This document shows, piece by piece, positions 1 to 11,147 of a stretch of 64,000 bases of DNA. Position 1 is the first letter of the stretch. Each line of letters opens with the position of its first letter. Made by a program: the position numbers and the translations under genes. Source of the DNA: Seminavis robusta (Eukaryota; Bacillariophyta; Bacillariophyceae; Naviculales; Naviculaceae). The notes beneath the pieces are model-generated. The model made no database searches. It worked only from the letters and a program-made list of their open reading frames with translations, and was not told the origin of the DNA. Where the stretch lies: positions 1-64,000 of the forward strand of contig CAICTM010000149.1 in the NCBI GenBank assembly GCA_903772945.1, in the 5' to 3' direction.

Positions 1-607
1 GAAAAGAGAGAGATATCTAACAATTTTTGTGCATGGATGGGTTAACATCCTGCTGCGGTCCAGCCTGAGGATACCCTCCCCTACGGCTCTGCTGGCATCT
101 TGTCCTTCATGCCAAGGCTGCCCAAGCTGGGACCTGATACACAGACACACTTACGGCGGGCACTCTTTGGTCTGGCAAACTAACTGGCCTCACGGCTCCC
201 TTGTTGATAATGGTTTTAATACCGACAAAATTCCTGTGTAAGCCCCTGTATCCCAGGTTTTGCGCTGCAGTTCCCTATCAATGTGCTAACCCCCCTACCA
301 GAGGGCATCTTTCTACTTGGTGCTGCTCCAGTTGGGCCAGTGGATGAGTCATGTTGATTGGGCAAATAAGTAGATGAGACTCAGCTAGGTGGGGGCTTCC
401 CACCACATTGCCCGCGTCAAAAGCACTCCGGAGCCATAGTTTTGTAAACTAATGAGATATTTACACCCCTATCTGGCAATGCCATGTGCAGACTCGGGCC
501 CAACGCCGCCGACGGCACTTCCCCCCGTCCACCCCTTTGCAGCTCCTTGTCATCAGGTGCTGGGAGATTGTTCAGGACCACCTTCAACAAGCTAGGCCAA
601 AGGTTGA
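1..607. other. No confident gene; probable degraded element sequence
   Basis: The short open frames here lack recognisable domains. A plus-strand frame at 484-753 overlaps the start of the copia integrase fragment in another frame and may be frameshifted polyprotein. I see no RNA gene or LTR boundary. Confidence 0.4.
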
Positions 608-1624
608 ACTGTAACAGACGACGAGACATCGGAACCACTTCGGTCACAACACACGGGCCAACACCACACCGGTCTTGGTTCCCACCCAAGTCCAAAAAGA
701 TCAAGACTCAGAGCCGCCAAACTCAGGAGGTTCTTCCCAGGAGTTACGGATGAGACTATCAAGCGAACTCTCGATGTACCACTCAGTATGGAACCAGGGC
801 GCCACCCAGGAAGGACACAGAGAGGTCAGATCGTGTCTACCAAACCCATCCTGAATATCCCAAGACGCCACGAAGATGTAGCCACAGATACAATCTATAG
901 CATCACACCAGCTATTGATGATGGGTCTACTGCAGCCCAACTTTTCATTGGTAGGACTTCCCACTACAGGACACTTCGCCCCGCTGGGAGCTCCAATGCC
1001 AGTTACATCAGGAATCTGATGGATGAAATCAGAAAGCTTGGTGCCATGAACAGGATACGGTCCGACAATGCTAAGGCTCAGTGCAATCAGAGGGTCAAGG
1101 ATATATACAGGACCTTTTGCATCGACGACTGGCACTCTGAGGCCTACAAGGGCAACCAAAACTTTGCTGAGTTGGGCTGGAGGGATACAAAAGCGAAGAT
1201 TCAGATGGTACTGGACACCCGGGACGTCCCCTCTGAGTGCTGGCTCCTGTGTGGACAGTTTATGTCCGCTCTACAGAACCACATCGCCCTGGAATGTCTT
1301 GGTTGGCGTACACCTTTTGAGTGGTTGTTCGGTTTCACACCGGATATCTCAGCCCTTATTCAGTTTGAGTTCTTCGAACCCGTATATTACCAGAAGTACG
1401 GTGGCTCATTTCCAGAAGATTCTGTTGAGGCGGTGGGTCGGTTTGTCGGCGTAGCGGAGGACGTGGGTCATGGGATGACTTACAAGATATTGACGGGGTC
1501 AGGCAAGGTCATATGCAGGGCAGTGGCCAGGACGGCAAGGAAGGGAGCTGAGCTCAGCAACTGGAAGGCTGATGGATTTGCTCAGAGACAAGAGTCAGCT
1601 TGTTCAGATAGCCAGGATCAATGA
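608..1624 (+). pseudogene. Ty1/copia-type retrotransposon integrase fragment
   Basis: The frame is open from just after a stop at 605 to a stop at 1624. Landmarks in order are an I-K-x-T element near 750, an acidic stretch with A-T-D-T-I (first catalytic Asp, near 870), R-S-D-N-A (second Asp, near 1060) and N-F-A-E-L (Glu, near 1165). These are the spacing and context of the rve integrase core of copia polyproteins, including the 'fellow worker/old settlement' type H-S-E-A-Y-x-G-N-Q-N context. It lacks gag, protease, reverse transcriptase and flanking LTRs, and upstream coding sequence continues in another frame, so it is a dead fragment. The downstream frame-3 peptide (to 1698) overlaps an inverted duplicate. 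Assignment to copia rather than gypsy rests on the motif context and is inferred by eye. Confidence 0.72.
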
Positions 1625-2263
1625 ACATGCCGCTGGCAAGAGAAAGGCTGCTCCAAAGCAAGGTGGTCTGACCAAAGCCCGCCTTGCTTCGGAGTAGCCT
1701 TTCTCTTTCCAGTGGCATGTTGATTGATGGCGGCCATCCGAACCAGCATACCCCCCTGTCTGAGCAAAGCTTTGGCATGCTGGGGCCTCAGCCTACCCCT
1801 GAGACCAGCGTTGCCCTGCCCCATCATGTTGAAGTGCATTCGATCGAATGATTTGGTAGCGAGCTCGGCAACGTTGTCCGTGTTGGCGGCGCTACCATAG
1901 TGTTCGATTGCATGCCTGACTGAGTTATGGAAGATTTCTTCCTGCTTTGTACTCAGTTTTTTTGAAGAAATTTGTAATTTGTGCCTGGCCTGCAGCAGGA
2001 GCTTCGTTCCTTGCAAGGGCTCTCATAACAGGAGATGAGACTCCATGGACTGCTCCCTGTAGGAAATATTGCTGCAGATGCCGATCCAATTTTCCGGCAA
2101 CTAGAGGAGTCCTGGTTTTCACAGAGGCACGCCCTGTCTTGCCAGCAGCCGCCAAGAACACCATGCCATTGTCGTCCACCTTGGGGAAGCGTCCTCCAGA
2201 CGAGTACATGCTCCGGATATAGTGGTCGATACAAGCCGGAGCCTCTTTCTTACTCGCACTCAT
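1618..2263 (-). pseudogene. Split minus-strand ORF of unknown function (element-derived)
   Basis: A minus-strand frame begins with ATG at 2263 (M-S-A-S-K-K-E-A-P) and runs to about 1960. There a run of seven A residues (minus strand) joins it to a second frame that continues to the stop at 1618-1620. Reading through with a one-base shift gives roughly 215 residues, K/R-rich near the C-terminus (G-K-R-K-A-T-P-K-Q-G-G). I recognise no domain. The C-terminal block is shared in inverted orientation with the tail following the copia integrase fragment, so it is probably part of the same mobile family. It could instead be a host gene disrupted by the duplication. Confidence 0.4.
1626..1719. repeat. 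Imperfect inverted repeat, 38-nt arms
   Basis: Arms at 1626-1663 and 1682-1719 are about 34/38 complementary with an 18-nt spacer. The left arm reads on the plus strand, and the right arm on the minus strand, as the same peptide block (H-A-x-G-K-R-K-A-x-P-K-Q-G-G), so this is an inverted duplication of coding DNA rather than a simple terminator hairpin. Confidence 0.8.
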
Positions 2264-2463
2264 CGTCGTTCTTGGATTGCGATGAATACAGCTTCCTCGG
2301 ATTGCGATGAAAGCGGCTATATCCTCGGCTGCAGTGAGTATCTCTACCTCTACGGCTACTATTACGGATGGGATGACCTCGGTTATATTGTCTTGCTTCA
2401 CTATCTGGCTCAATCCTCTGGATGCATGCTCCGTCGGTCTTTCGAAACAACACAAAAACAACA

Positions 2464-3730
2464 CGACGAGAGACTGATCGAGCTGACACAGAGAAATTCG
2501 AAATGCGAAATATTGAAGCAGGACTGACGTCAGCCGACTGACGTCATCGAAAAGATCGAACCTGATTGGCTAATGGCTCTACAGCGGCTCTACAGCGGTA
2601 GTGTACGGTTGGGCGGATGGCAGTACAGCGGTCCCGCTGTACTTTCTGTACCAATCGTTTGACCTTCTGTGGATCGAAATTGCGTTTTGGAAAATTTCTA
2701 TTCAGTGAAGTTGGAAGAAACCCTCCCCCGCAGGGGGAGGGGAAGTTGAAAGAGAGGAGGAGGAGAGGCGGAGGTTCTTAGCTTTAGAAGTCATGTCAAT
2801 TTTAGCTTCCTGGTTTTAAGTATAGCTCTGCATTTCTCAAGGTTAAGTGTGTTGCTATGGTGTGGGTTGACACATGTGCCACTGGAATGTTCTGTGGTTT
2901 TTAAAAAATTGATTGCCTTTGCCTTCTGAATTGGTGCATTGGTGGTACACTTGATTTTCTAAAAGTGGATTGGAATGACAGTCTTGTAGGCAACAACCAG
3001 TTTTGCCACCAGTGCAATATTGCGGGGATCTGGTTGGTTGGTTGGTTGGTTGGTTGGTTGTTGTTCTCAGTTCTGTTGTTGCTCTGGATTTCATTGAGTC
3101 CATTCATCCAGCTTCCCATACTCAATTCCAATTGGCTCATAATGCAAAGTTGGATGGAAGCTCTTCGGGCTTCTTCTTCTTGTTAAAAAATGGCATCGGC
3201 TTGACTTGGTGGTTTTCGTCTTGACTTTGCGTGGCTATTCGATATGACTGATAGTGGTACCGGTACCTCTTGTTATTGTATTGCTGCCTGCGTTGGCGAG
3301 TGTTGTTATGTTGCTGCCGCTGGCAACTGGCAACACTGCAGCAAGATATCGATGTGTTGCTTTGCTTGTGCCGCAGCGGCGATGCGACGGATCTGGATCC
3401 AGTACATCTATTGTGCTACATTGTTGTTGCTTGTTGCGACCACTAGCTAGCTAGATGTTGTTGGACTTCTTGTTGTTGTTTGTTGTTTGCTTGCTGATGA
3501 GGCGATGAGGCTGATGAGATTGATGAGACAAGGGGACGAGCTCAAAAGCTAGCTTGAAAGCACCAACGAAATGGTTCCACCTGGAAGCTGTCGATCAACA
3601 TAAAACGTCCGAGCTACGCCATTTTGTACAGTGGCTCAGTACGTGGCAAACCAATCCACTACACCATGCATGGTGTAAAAAGAATGAGAGGCCCCCAAAA
3701 GCACGCACCTTAAAGTTTTGAGTTTCAAGG
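2464..3730. other. Intergenic, low-complexity; no gene seen
   Basis: Contains three copies of TACAGCGG (about 2579-2640), a purine-rich stretch near 2730-2770, a (TTGG)n run of seven units at about 3031-3060 and many TGTTGTTG-type repeats. No frame has a domain or a credible splice pattern. Confidence 0.5.
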
Positions 3731-3830
3731 GTATCATGTGTATCATGTGTATAATATGTATCGTACGTATCGTATGGATTGCATGTATGGTACGTATTGT
3801 ACGTATTGTACGTATTATATGTATTATACA
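3731..3830. repeat. Degenerate 9-bp tandem array (GTATCGTAC-like)
   Basis: About eleven units with period 9 and core GTATNNTAC. Because the period is a multiple of three, both strands give artificial Y-x-x-Y 'proteins', which I do not annotate as genes. Confidence 0.8.
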
Positions 3831-4285
3831 CGCGAACGTGGAATCAATGAGAACTCCCTCAGCAGCAGTCTTGACACAGCCATTTTAAATCACACCACCA
3901 ACAAAAACACCACCATCAACACTTCTTCTTCTCTCCTCTTGTTGCTCTTGCTATTGTTGCTTCTGTTGTTATTCAGCTATCACACCATCTCTACCACTAC
4001 TATCATGTACATTTACTCAGCTTCCTGCGTGTGAAATGGTCAGAGAGAGTTGCTATTCATCAGATGAGCAAAAGAACTTTGATGTTACATCACTCTCTCT
4101 TATTTGCTCCCTCCATGCCATACCCAAATCTCTCAACAATGCTTTCACTCTTTCTCTACTATTCATAGACTGATAGAACAAGGTAAACAAAGCATGACAC
4201 CACCCAGGAAGTCAAGGAAGTCAAGAAACAGCACATTTCCATTTCACCAGTAGATCACAGTACTGAAATCCTGTAAGTACCCTTT

Positions 4286-4432
4286 GTATCGTACGTATGA
4301 TATGTATAATATGTATCGTATGTATGATACGTATGGTATGTATGGTATGGTATGTATTGATCATACAAACCTGTTGTATGATATCTATCGTATGTATTAT
4401 ATGTATGATGTATATCATACATATTTGTGTAT
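4286..4432. repeat. Second degenerate 9-bp tandem array
   Basis: Same 9-bp family as the array about 450 bp upstream (units such as GTATGATAT, GTATCGTAT), interrupted near 4355-4375. The two arrays flank a low-complexity CTTCTTCT/TTGTTGCT segment. Confidence 0.75.
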
Positions 4433-4716
4433 TGTACTGACTGCAATCTTTGTTTCTGCTGTTGTATATGACTTTATTCATAGGTATCATGGCTCAAGAA
4501 GGTGGCTGATAAGAATCCCATGGGGGAGGATGCCTTACTAAAATAGATGAAGTGCACGCTCCTCCTGGCCCGGACAATTGTTGACCTTTTTGGCTTTGGG
4601 AAATATTCCTAATCTTTTCCGAAAATGCTGCAGCACTGGGGGCTTAATTACTTTTTAGGTTAACAACCTATTGGGTCCGGAGGACCTTTTTCTATGCAGG
4701 CAATAGTTGAGCCGAG

Positions 4717-5235
4717 CAATAAGTTTCTTGAAGGTTCAGTTCCATACTAAGTAGTGGACTGGTCTCGCTGAAACCTTCCTCAGGGACAGCGGTAGTCCAG
4801 CAGTTCAGGGAGCCTTGTCTGCCTCAGGAGTATTCCAACACCTCCAGTAGGCACCAAACAAGGACTTGGCCCTGTCAGTCAGACAGGAGGGCCAGCAGAG
4901 CTCTCTCTGGCCCTTTGGGCCAGTCCCTCAGGAGCTGGGGGGCTTCGTTATTCAATCGTGCAGTGGCAGTCTGGGAACAGTACTATCTGCTACCTCCTAC
5001 TGCTTCTGCCCGGCCTCAACAGGATTGGTATCAACTGCTGCGGTATCAAAGGGGCTACAAGCTAATCAGGATCGGTCTCAATCTTTCGTACTATTTTCTT
5101 ACTATGGTAGAAAGGACGATCCTTTCTTGCTGCTTGCTGGAGATAAGCCAACTGCGCATGCTGGAGTTGTAGGCCAGCATAGCTGTTGGAGCTATCTCTG
5201 ACGGATTCAGAGCTCTCGCTCCTAAAAGTTATCGC
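4717..5235. repeat. Long direct repeat, copy 1 (LTR-like)
   Basis: A segment of about 519 bp starting CAATAAGTTTCTTG and ending AAAGTTATCGC, recurring at 6974-7506 with only scattered single-base indels and substitutions. Similarity stops abruptly at both ends. Length and direct orientation suit a pair of LTRs of a small non-autonomous retroelement, but I see no clear TG/CA ends, primer site or flanking duplication. Confidence 0.7.
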
Positions 5236-6973
5236 TCCCCACGAGTGCGTATGGATCCGCTCTCATTGGAATGCCACGATAACGACTAGTTACTAACTAA
5301 CATATCTACAAACTCTCCCCATGAATGAACATCCATGGGCCACTCAGCATCGACTGCTAGTGGAACACAATGCAAGATGGGGAATCTCAACTGTGGAGGG
5401 ACTTGCACATGGTTGGTTGGTTGCTGGACCAAAGGTAGGCAAAGGGGTTGCCTGCTTCATCAGCATGGCCAGACTAGGTAGGTGTCGGCGGTGCTGGTTG
5501 CTATCATAGCTGTTGTTTGTTTTCTTCATATGTAGACAAATATTGTGGCTTTGCCACAGGCCGAATTCAGCGGTGGCAAGCTCTCAGTGGGGCGGCCTTC
5601 TTGCCCCGCGGACATGTTCCTTGACTGTGGGTCTTGGGCTCGATCGATCAGGAATATGAATCGATCGCCCTAGGGAAAATCCAACGGCGTCACCGGGATT
5701 GGCCCATTGCCAAGTACTGTTGCCATGGTAGCTAGCTTCGGGGTAGAAAGCATCGTGGCAGACAGCTTCTGGGAAGGAGATACCATGGTAGGACCTATAC
5801 TCCAACACCTTCATCCTCGACGCCATTGCCGACGACCGACGACCGCGGCTTGAGGCTTGAGGTACGAAGAGAAGCTAGCTTACTGGGATCAATGAATCTC
5901 CCCACAGAAGCTCCTAAAACCCAAAGTGAGATACCCACTGACTAAATGAAAGGTGCCTGATTCAATGGTGATACTCTTGTTGCCTCGAACCTCTTCGTTC
6001 GTCTCGCCGTGTTCCTTGAGTTACTCCAATCGGTGGGGTGATCGCTCCGTACGGAAGGAAAATCGTGATTTCACGATTTTCAATGACTCGACGGTGTAAA
6101 ACCTTTAAAATGTGAGCGCAAACAGGTTACGTGATGTGTGCCTGCTTTCGGTACGGGGAACGTTGTCCTTTAAGTCTTCGTCACTCCTGGAACTCAGAGG
6201 ACGCAACGTACTGACTCAGTGCCGTCGTAATAAGTACCGAAACTGCGCGGGGGTGCTGATTGGCTGAGCTGCTTTCCAGAGAGAACGACAACAACGTTCC
6301 AACACGTTCCGTGGAATCGCTGAAACAGTACAGGACGGAAACTCGTGACAGTCAAAACGTCAAAACCTGCACAGACGAATGGAAAGAGATAAGCCACGGG
6401 GACTTCCAATAAATCACGTAATTCGTTGAATAGGTTGCAAGCAATAAGCCCGGATCTCAAAGGGATATCGCGGTGTTTCTCCTGATAAACAGCCAATTTC
6501 CTCGAGAGGTAAATGACTTGCGCGATTTCCAAGATAGGTGCGAAAACGTTCAGTCTCGAGTTCTCTTGGAGACTGCAGGTGTCCGTTCACGGGACCAGTG
6601 CTTCTTCTTTCGAGTGAATTGACCGCTTTTGCTTCTAGCTGCCGTCGTAACTGTCCTCGTCAATGAGGTTGTGGCTTTTGTAGGTCCTTTCAAGGCAATG
6701 GTGATAGTGTCGGTCGTGTAGTTGGATTGGTGGGTGGTCAACTCAAAGGTGCCTGACGCTCTGGTGAAGACTAGAGCTGTCAAAATTGACCAGAAGATTG
6801 TTGAGTTATGACTTCAAAAGTAGGCTTTGAAATCCACACCAAATGCCAGGAAAATTCAATGATTCCAACTGTAACTGTAGTGTAGCACTGATTGTTGTAG
6901 TGTGGAGAGCTCCTTGTCGGCCTGGAGACTCTCCTTCCCTTAAAACTGCCTGAATTCTATGCGACTGTTAATC
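5236..6973. other. Interior between the long direct repeats; no gene seen
   Basis: About 1.74 kb without a convincing reading frame. It would be the internal region if the flanking repeats are LTRs, with no gag/pol motifs. It contains a perfect short palindrome at 6059-6080. Confidence 0.45.
6059..6080. repeat. Perfect 10-bp inverted repeat with 2-bp loop
   Basis: AAAATCGTGA, TT, TCACGATTTT. Function unknown. It lies in non-coding DNA between the two long direct repeats. Confidence 0.8.
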
Positions 6974-7506
6974 CAATAAGTTTCTTGAAGGTTCAGTTCC
7001 AATACTCAAGTAGTGGACTGGGTCTCGCTGAAACCCTTCCTCAGGGACAGCGGTAGTCAGGCAGTTCAGGGAGCCTTGTCGTGCCTCAGGAGTATTCCAA
7101 CACCTCCAGTAGGCACCAAACCAAGGACTTGGCCCTGTCAGTCAGACAGGAGGGCCAGCAGAGCTCTCTGCTGGGCCCTTTGGGCCAGCTCTCCTCAGGA
7201 GCTGGGGGCCTTCGTTATTCAATCGTGCAGTGGCAGTCTGGGAACAGTACTATCTGCTACCTCCTACTGCTTCTGCCCGGCCTCAACAGGATTGGTATCA
7301 ACTGCTGCGGTATCAAAGGGGCTACAAGCTAATCAGGATCGGTCTCAATCTTTCGTACTATTTTCTTAACTATGGTAGAAAGGACGATCCTTTCTTGCTG
7401 CTTTGCTGGGAGATAAGCCAACTGCGCATGCTGGAGTTGTAGGCCAGCATAGCTGTTGGAGCTATCTCTGACGGGATCCAGAGCTCTCGCTCCTAAAAGT
7501 TATCGC
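6974..7506. repeat. Long direct repeat, copy 2 (LTR-like)
   Basis: Second copy (533 bp) of the 4717-5235 segment in the same orientation. It differs mainly by single-base insertions, so apparent ORFs differ between copies, which argues against protein coding. Confidence 0.7.
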
Positions 7507-8082
7507 CGAGAGCCCAAATAGCTGAGTCGTATACCTTTGATGAATTGCACGGTAGGAAGATTCACGGTGCACACCAAGCGTCAACACTGAAGGAGGATAT
7601 GCCTCATAGAAGCACGGCTACACTATCCTATAGTCTCACCGCCGTTCACCTCCGCCCCATGAATGAGGGGCAGGTCCCTACAGCTCTACTTACAATGGGA
7701 GTGTGCATCCTCCCGTCGTGACCTGGAGCACGGTGGCCTATCAAGGATTTAACCTATTAGAAAGGCAGTGACGCAGAGGTGAAGAGGAGGATTGATTCAA
7801 AGGAATCTATTCAAAGAGGCCAATGCTCTGGGGCACTGGCAATCAGGGTATGGATCAAAGCTGTTGGGTGGAGGTGGCCACTGGATCAAAGGCTGGGTCC
7901 CAATCCAGTACAGCTACCACAACTGCAAAAAGAAGGGATCAAAGCCAAAGGCTGATAGAGGATTCTCAACAGAGATATGGAGAAATCACTCTATAGCCAG
8001 TAGAGACAGTGGTTGGTGTTATCAAGGTGTGTTGTTGGAGGTTTCAATAGGAGAGGCAGATAGGAGCAGAGAGGTGGCTGAT
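7507..8082. other. No confident gene
   Basis: The open plus-strand frame at 7792-8244 lacks recognisable features and overlaps the opposite-strand FAR1-like fragment. Probably degraded element sequence. Confidence 0.4.
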
Positions 8083-8422
8083 TCAATAAGGGGGGGTGTT
8101 GCACAATCTAGCTGCGAGGCTAGAGGGGAACCATCGCCTGTGCTCATTACTGAAGTAAACATTAAAGTAGAAAGGACAAAGCTTGTCTTTTCCAAATATA
8201 GGGAACTGAGTTTGGGTAGTAGGACTATGTTGGGTTGCCTTTGATGGTGCTTCTTTATAATACCTATATCTCGGGCACACAACAGTAAGGTAGGCTCTTC
8301 GTCTGTTATAGCCTCTGTTTTTAACATTAAAGCCTGCTTCTTTGCATGCAAGTGCAAATACAGACATCAGTTCCTCTTTGATAAACTTTTTGTCATTTTT
8401 GTTGAATTGCTTGGCAGCCAAT
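8083..8422 (-). pseudogene. FAR1/MULE-like N-terminal fragment
   Basis: The minus-strand frame contains a V-C-P-R-Y-R segment followed about 30 residues later by C-P-F-Y-F-N-V-Y and then R-R-W-F-P. This resembles the FAR1-type zinc-binding N-terminal region of MULE transposase-like proteins, which are common in diatom genomes. The frame has no ATG. It is cut at its 5' side exactly where a Ty3 LTR begins (8423) and ends early at 8083, so it is a truncated remnant. The assignment rests on a short motif and is tentative. Confidence 0.4.
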
Positions 8423-8835
8423 TGCACTACGCTAAAAGCTAGTGTAAAGATCTTTCGATGTTTTGTAGTTTGAGAGAATGAAAGTATTTGAGAGAGATTA
8501 GAAAGCTATGAAAACTAATCCATGAGAGAGATCGTTGTAACTCATTGAGTTGGTCTCCCGCGGGAGCCTTGAAGTGTGATATCGAGGTTATGGCAATAAC
8601 TCTACGTACTCCACAGTCCATTTCCGGAACACGTGGAAACTTCAGCTAGTAGCTGTCTGTAGCGTGGAAGCTTTCCACGCCGGCTAAATATCTAGACGAT
8701 GTTTCATCACAACTAGTATGACTAGCAGTTATGAGAACCCTGTCTCAATGACTATTCACGAAGGACTACGTCATGAGTCGAACTCAAACCCTATCTAGGA
8801 TCGAGTCGCGAATAAGGCTAAGAGCGTGTATTGCA
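8423..8835 (-). repeat. Ty3 LTR, 3' copy of the minus-strand element
   Basis: 413 bp. On the minus strand it starts TGCAATACAC and ends GTAGTGCA, giving TG...CA termini. It matches the LTRs at 21246-21667 and 23284-23705 but is the most diverged, with several small deletions. Confidence 0.88.
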
Positions 8836-9480
8836 TTCGCCCCCTGACAAGGGTCACAGAAGGCACGACATCAGTCGGACAAGGAGAACATATGAATTAA
8901 AGTGTGGGGCACTCTCCGGAGATTGGATGTAGACATGTGCGTCGCACGATGGCAATCCTACAAGGGGATCAGGCCTTGTATGGGTGTAAATACCTTATGT
9001 TCCAAGTCTGGTAGACTTGTGCCGCCATTGGCGGTAGCATGTCGGAGCCGTACAGTGCCATTGTTATTGACTCGGTCCATATTGTAAGGACCTTTGTACT
9101 TTGGCTGACCGTACTTGCGGTGCTGATACTGTTGAACCTCACAGTATCGTTGACATTGTATTGATGAGGGACACGCGTCGCGTTTTCCTTATCAGTGTTT
9201 CTGGATGAGTCGTTGGCGACGTTCTTTGATGTGTTTCCAGTTTACTTCAAACGGACGTTGTGAATCGCGTCACGATTGAACACATGTGGTAATGAACTTG
9301 CGACGAAGTCCATATTCATCCCGGAGAGTCTTCTCGACTTCTGTGCGGAACTCACGTCGCTATCCATGATAACCTCAGCAGGCGCATGGATACTGGTGAG
9401 CCACGTCTGTTCTAGAACGATGGCTGCTTCGTCTGGCATTGGAGCAGATCTCGGCATCTCGAACCATTCGTTACGGGATC
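8836..9480 (-). pseudogene. Ty3 integrase C-terminal remnant
   Basis: The minus-strand sequence matches the intact integrase region on the plus strand at about 22500-23283, including the E-V-E-K-T-L-R-D-E-Y-G-L-R-R-K-F segment. It is interrupted by stops and lacks the segment containing the catalytic Glu. RNase H and the zinc-binding HHCC part of integrase are missing between this and the reverse transcriptase fragment. Confidence 0.8.
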
Positions 9481-9782
9481 AATCATTGTCAAGCAATGAA
9501 AAGGACAGGGATTCCTTTTCTTGGGATCCCCGAGTTGTATGTACATGTGATCGTCTGATCCATGTCTCGATAGTAGTTCACTAGTCCAATGAATCTACCA
9601 AGTTTTTCCTGTTCGTAGGAGGAGCGATGTTCTGGATCGCATCTATTTTCTTGGTTACGGGTTGGATTCCTTCTCAGTAATCCAGTGGCTTAGATATCAA
9701 GTTCTCTTCTTTCGAAGAAGGACTTGGTAGCATTGATCTTAAGTCCGGCTTCTCGAAGCCTTTAGGAGAACTTCATCTAACT

Positions 9783-10187
9783 ATTCAACGTGATCTACTA
9801 GATCGCCGTTAGTTAGGATGAGTTGATCATCAATGTATGCACGGACATTTTCCAAGTCGTGCATGAGTGTTCCCATCTTCCTTTGGAAGATGTCGGGACT
9901 ATTGCATAGGCCCATCGGTACTCGTTGGTATTCGTATTTCCTGAATCCGTCTAGATTCAGTAGCATGTCTTGTATCCTTGGGATCGGACAAGGTTTTTGC
10001 TCAATCCTTTTGTTCAGTTCCCGGACGTCAGAGATGAACCGTGTAGATCCATTCTTTTTGGGAATGATAAATGTTGGTGCCGTCCACTCGGAACGGTTTA
10101 CCTTCTTAAGTGCTCCTGCGTCGCAGAGACGTTCGACCTCTGTCTTAAGAGTGTTGGTATGGACACGTGGAGTAGGGTAAGCCCTAG
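9783..10187 (-). pseudogene. Ty3 reverse transcriptase fragment
   Basis: Contains R-V-H-T-N-T-L-K-T-E-V, then T-A-P-T-F-I-I-P-K-K-N-G-S-T-R-F, V-R-E-L-N-K-R-I, then after an internal deletion R-V-P-M-G-L-C-N-S-P-D-I-F-Q and the catalytic Y-I-D-D box. The palm segment normally carrying the first catalytic Asp, between L-N-L-D-G-F and the R-V-P-M-G-L block, is gone. Its 5' continuation lies at 19077, beyond the inserted transposon. Confidence 0.88.
10184..10187. other. Target-site duplication CTAG, left copy
   Basis: CTAG precedes the terminal TGCCT of the piggyBac-like element. The same CTAG follows its other end at 19077-19080. Joining the host across one CTAG copy restores the Ty3 frame as H-A-R-A-Y-P-T-P. 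Confidence 0.82.
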
Positions 10188-10505
10188 TGCCTTGTAAGGG
10201 GCTGCCTCCGAGGATCCGCGAATACATCGGATATCCGTGCTTACTTTGAGGCTGTCTAGCATGGTAACTCTGGCTAATATTGAGGCTATGGCTATTATAC
10301 CTTTTGATCTTTATAGTTAGGAGAGTAAGAAACAACCATCCCTTTGGGTATAAGCGCCATGGTTGTTGTGTAGTAGTCGCTCACATTTTGCGGATTGAGT
10401 CAAATCCGAGGTGAGGATATTCCATCCGTGGATTGGCGATCCTATAGTAAAACAGTACAAAACTGCCTCCGTGCCGCGGATAATGCCATCTTGCTGTTGT
10501 TGCTC

Positions 10506-11147
10506 CTACAAATGGAAGCTGTTGTTGTTGTTCGACACGCTGTTGACAGCATTGGAAGCCTTTGCAATGCAAGCTTCGAACGCTGTGCTCACTCGTTTGG
10601 CATCCTGGCTCTTGTTCTTGTTGCTATGGATGAGAGTAACCTGAAGGGCGTTGACACCGGAGACGTTTGGTCCAAACCTGAGAAAGGTTGAACGACCACG
10701 AACTGAGGTGGTGTTAGAGCTCTTTACCTTCCTAAAGAGTGGCTCCCACTGCACACTTTCAGGCAGATAAACTGCTCCTTGGAAGCGATTACCAGGTCCC
10801 CTGATACCGTCAGGTCCATCAATCACCTCATGGCCATCAATCAGCACACGAAACAGCGTACTGTTACCAAACTGTTCAAGAGTCAAGGATCCTTGCACAC
10901 GCCGGTCATAACCCATGGTAGATGTAATTCTGATAACCATGGTGATATCATCAGATTGATCACTGCTGAAGGAAAAAAGAGTGCGCCAAGCAACACTACG
11001 AGCAATCATTCGACCACAGAGAGAGTGAAGGCTACTAACAAGAAAAAGAAAGAATGAGCGAAGACGATACACAGTCCCAAGTCCACCAATGTACATCCGC
11101 TGGCACACAGCAAGAAAGGAGTGGATGGCTTGGATGGAAGACAACAT
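10506..11147 (-). CDS. Accessory ORF of the piggyBac-like element, unknown function
   Basis: 213 codons from ATG at 11147 to the stop at 10506. The N-terminal 60 residues contain a hydrophobic patch (S-F-F-L-F-L-V-S-S-L). The middle (about residues 70-150) is a regular mix with I-D-G-H-E-V and G-P-D-G-I-R-G-P-G. The C-terminus is Asn/Ser-rich (S-N-N-N-N-S). I recognise no domain. It is transcribed away from the acidic ORF at 11491 across a 343-bp gap, so the two may share a promoter; a TTTAAATA element lies just upstream of this ATG. Being inside the transposon TIRs, it is either a transposition accessory gene or captured cargo. A shorter start at an internal Met is possible. Confidence 0.5.
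   Translation of the reverse strand: MLSSIQAIHSFLAVCQRMYIGGLGTVYRLRSFFLFLVSSLHSLCGRMIARSVAWRTLFSFSSDQSDDITMVIRITSTMGYDRRVQGSLTLEQFGNSTLFRVLIDGHEVIDGPDGIRGPGNRFQGAVYLPESVQWEPLFRKVKSSNTTSVRGRSTFLRFGPNVSGVNALQVTLIHSNKNKSQDAKRVSTAFEACIAKASNAVNSVSNNNNSFHL

Noticed and set aside
701-1159. Minus-strand ORF opposite the copia integrase
   Set aside because: It is a shadow of the plus-strand integrase frame.
3738-4034. Tyr-rich ORFs over the 9-bp arrays
   Set aside because: The period is a multiple of three, so every frame stays open. No start context, domain or conservation argues for a gene.
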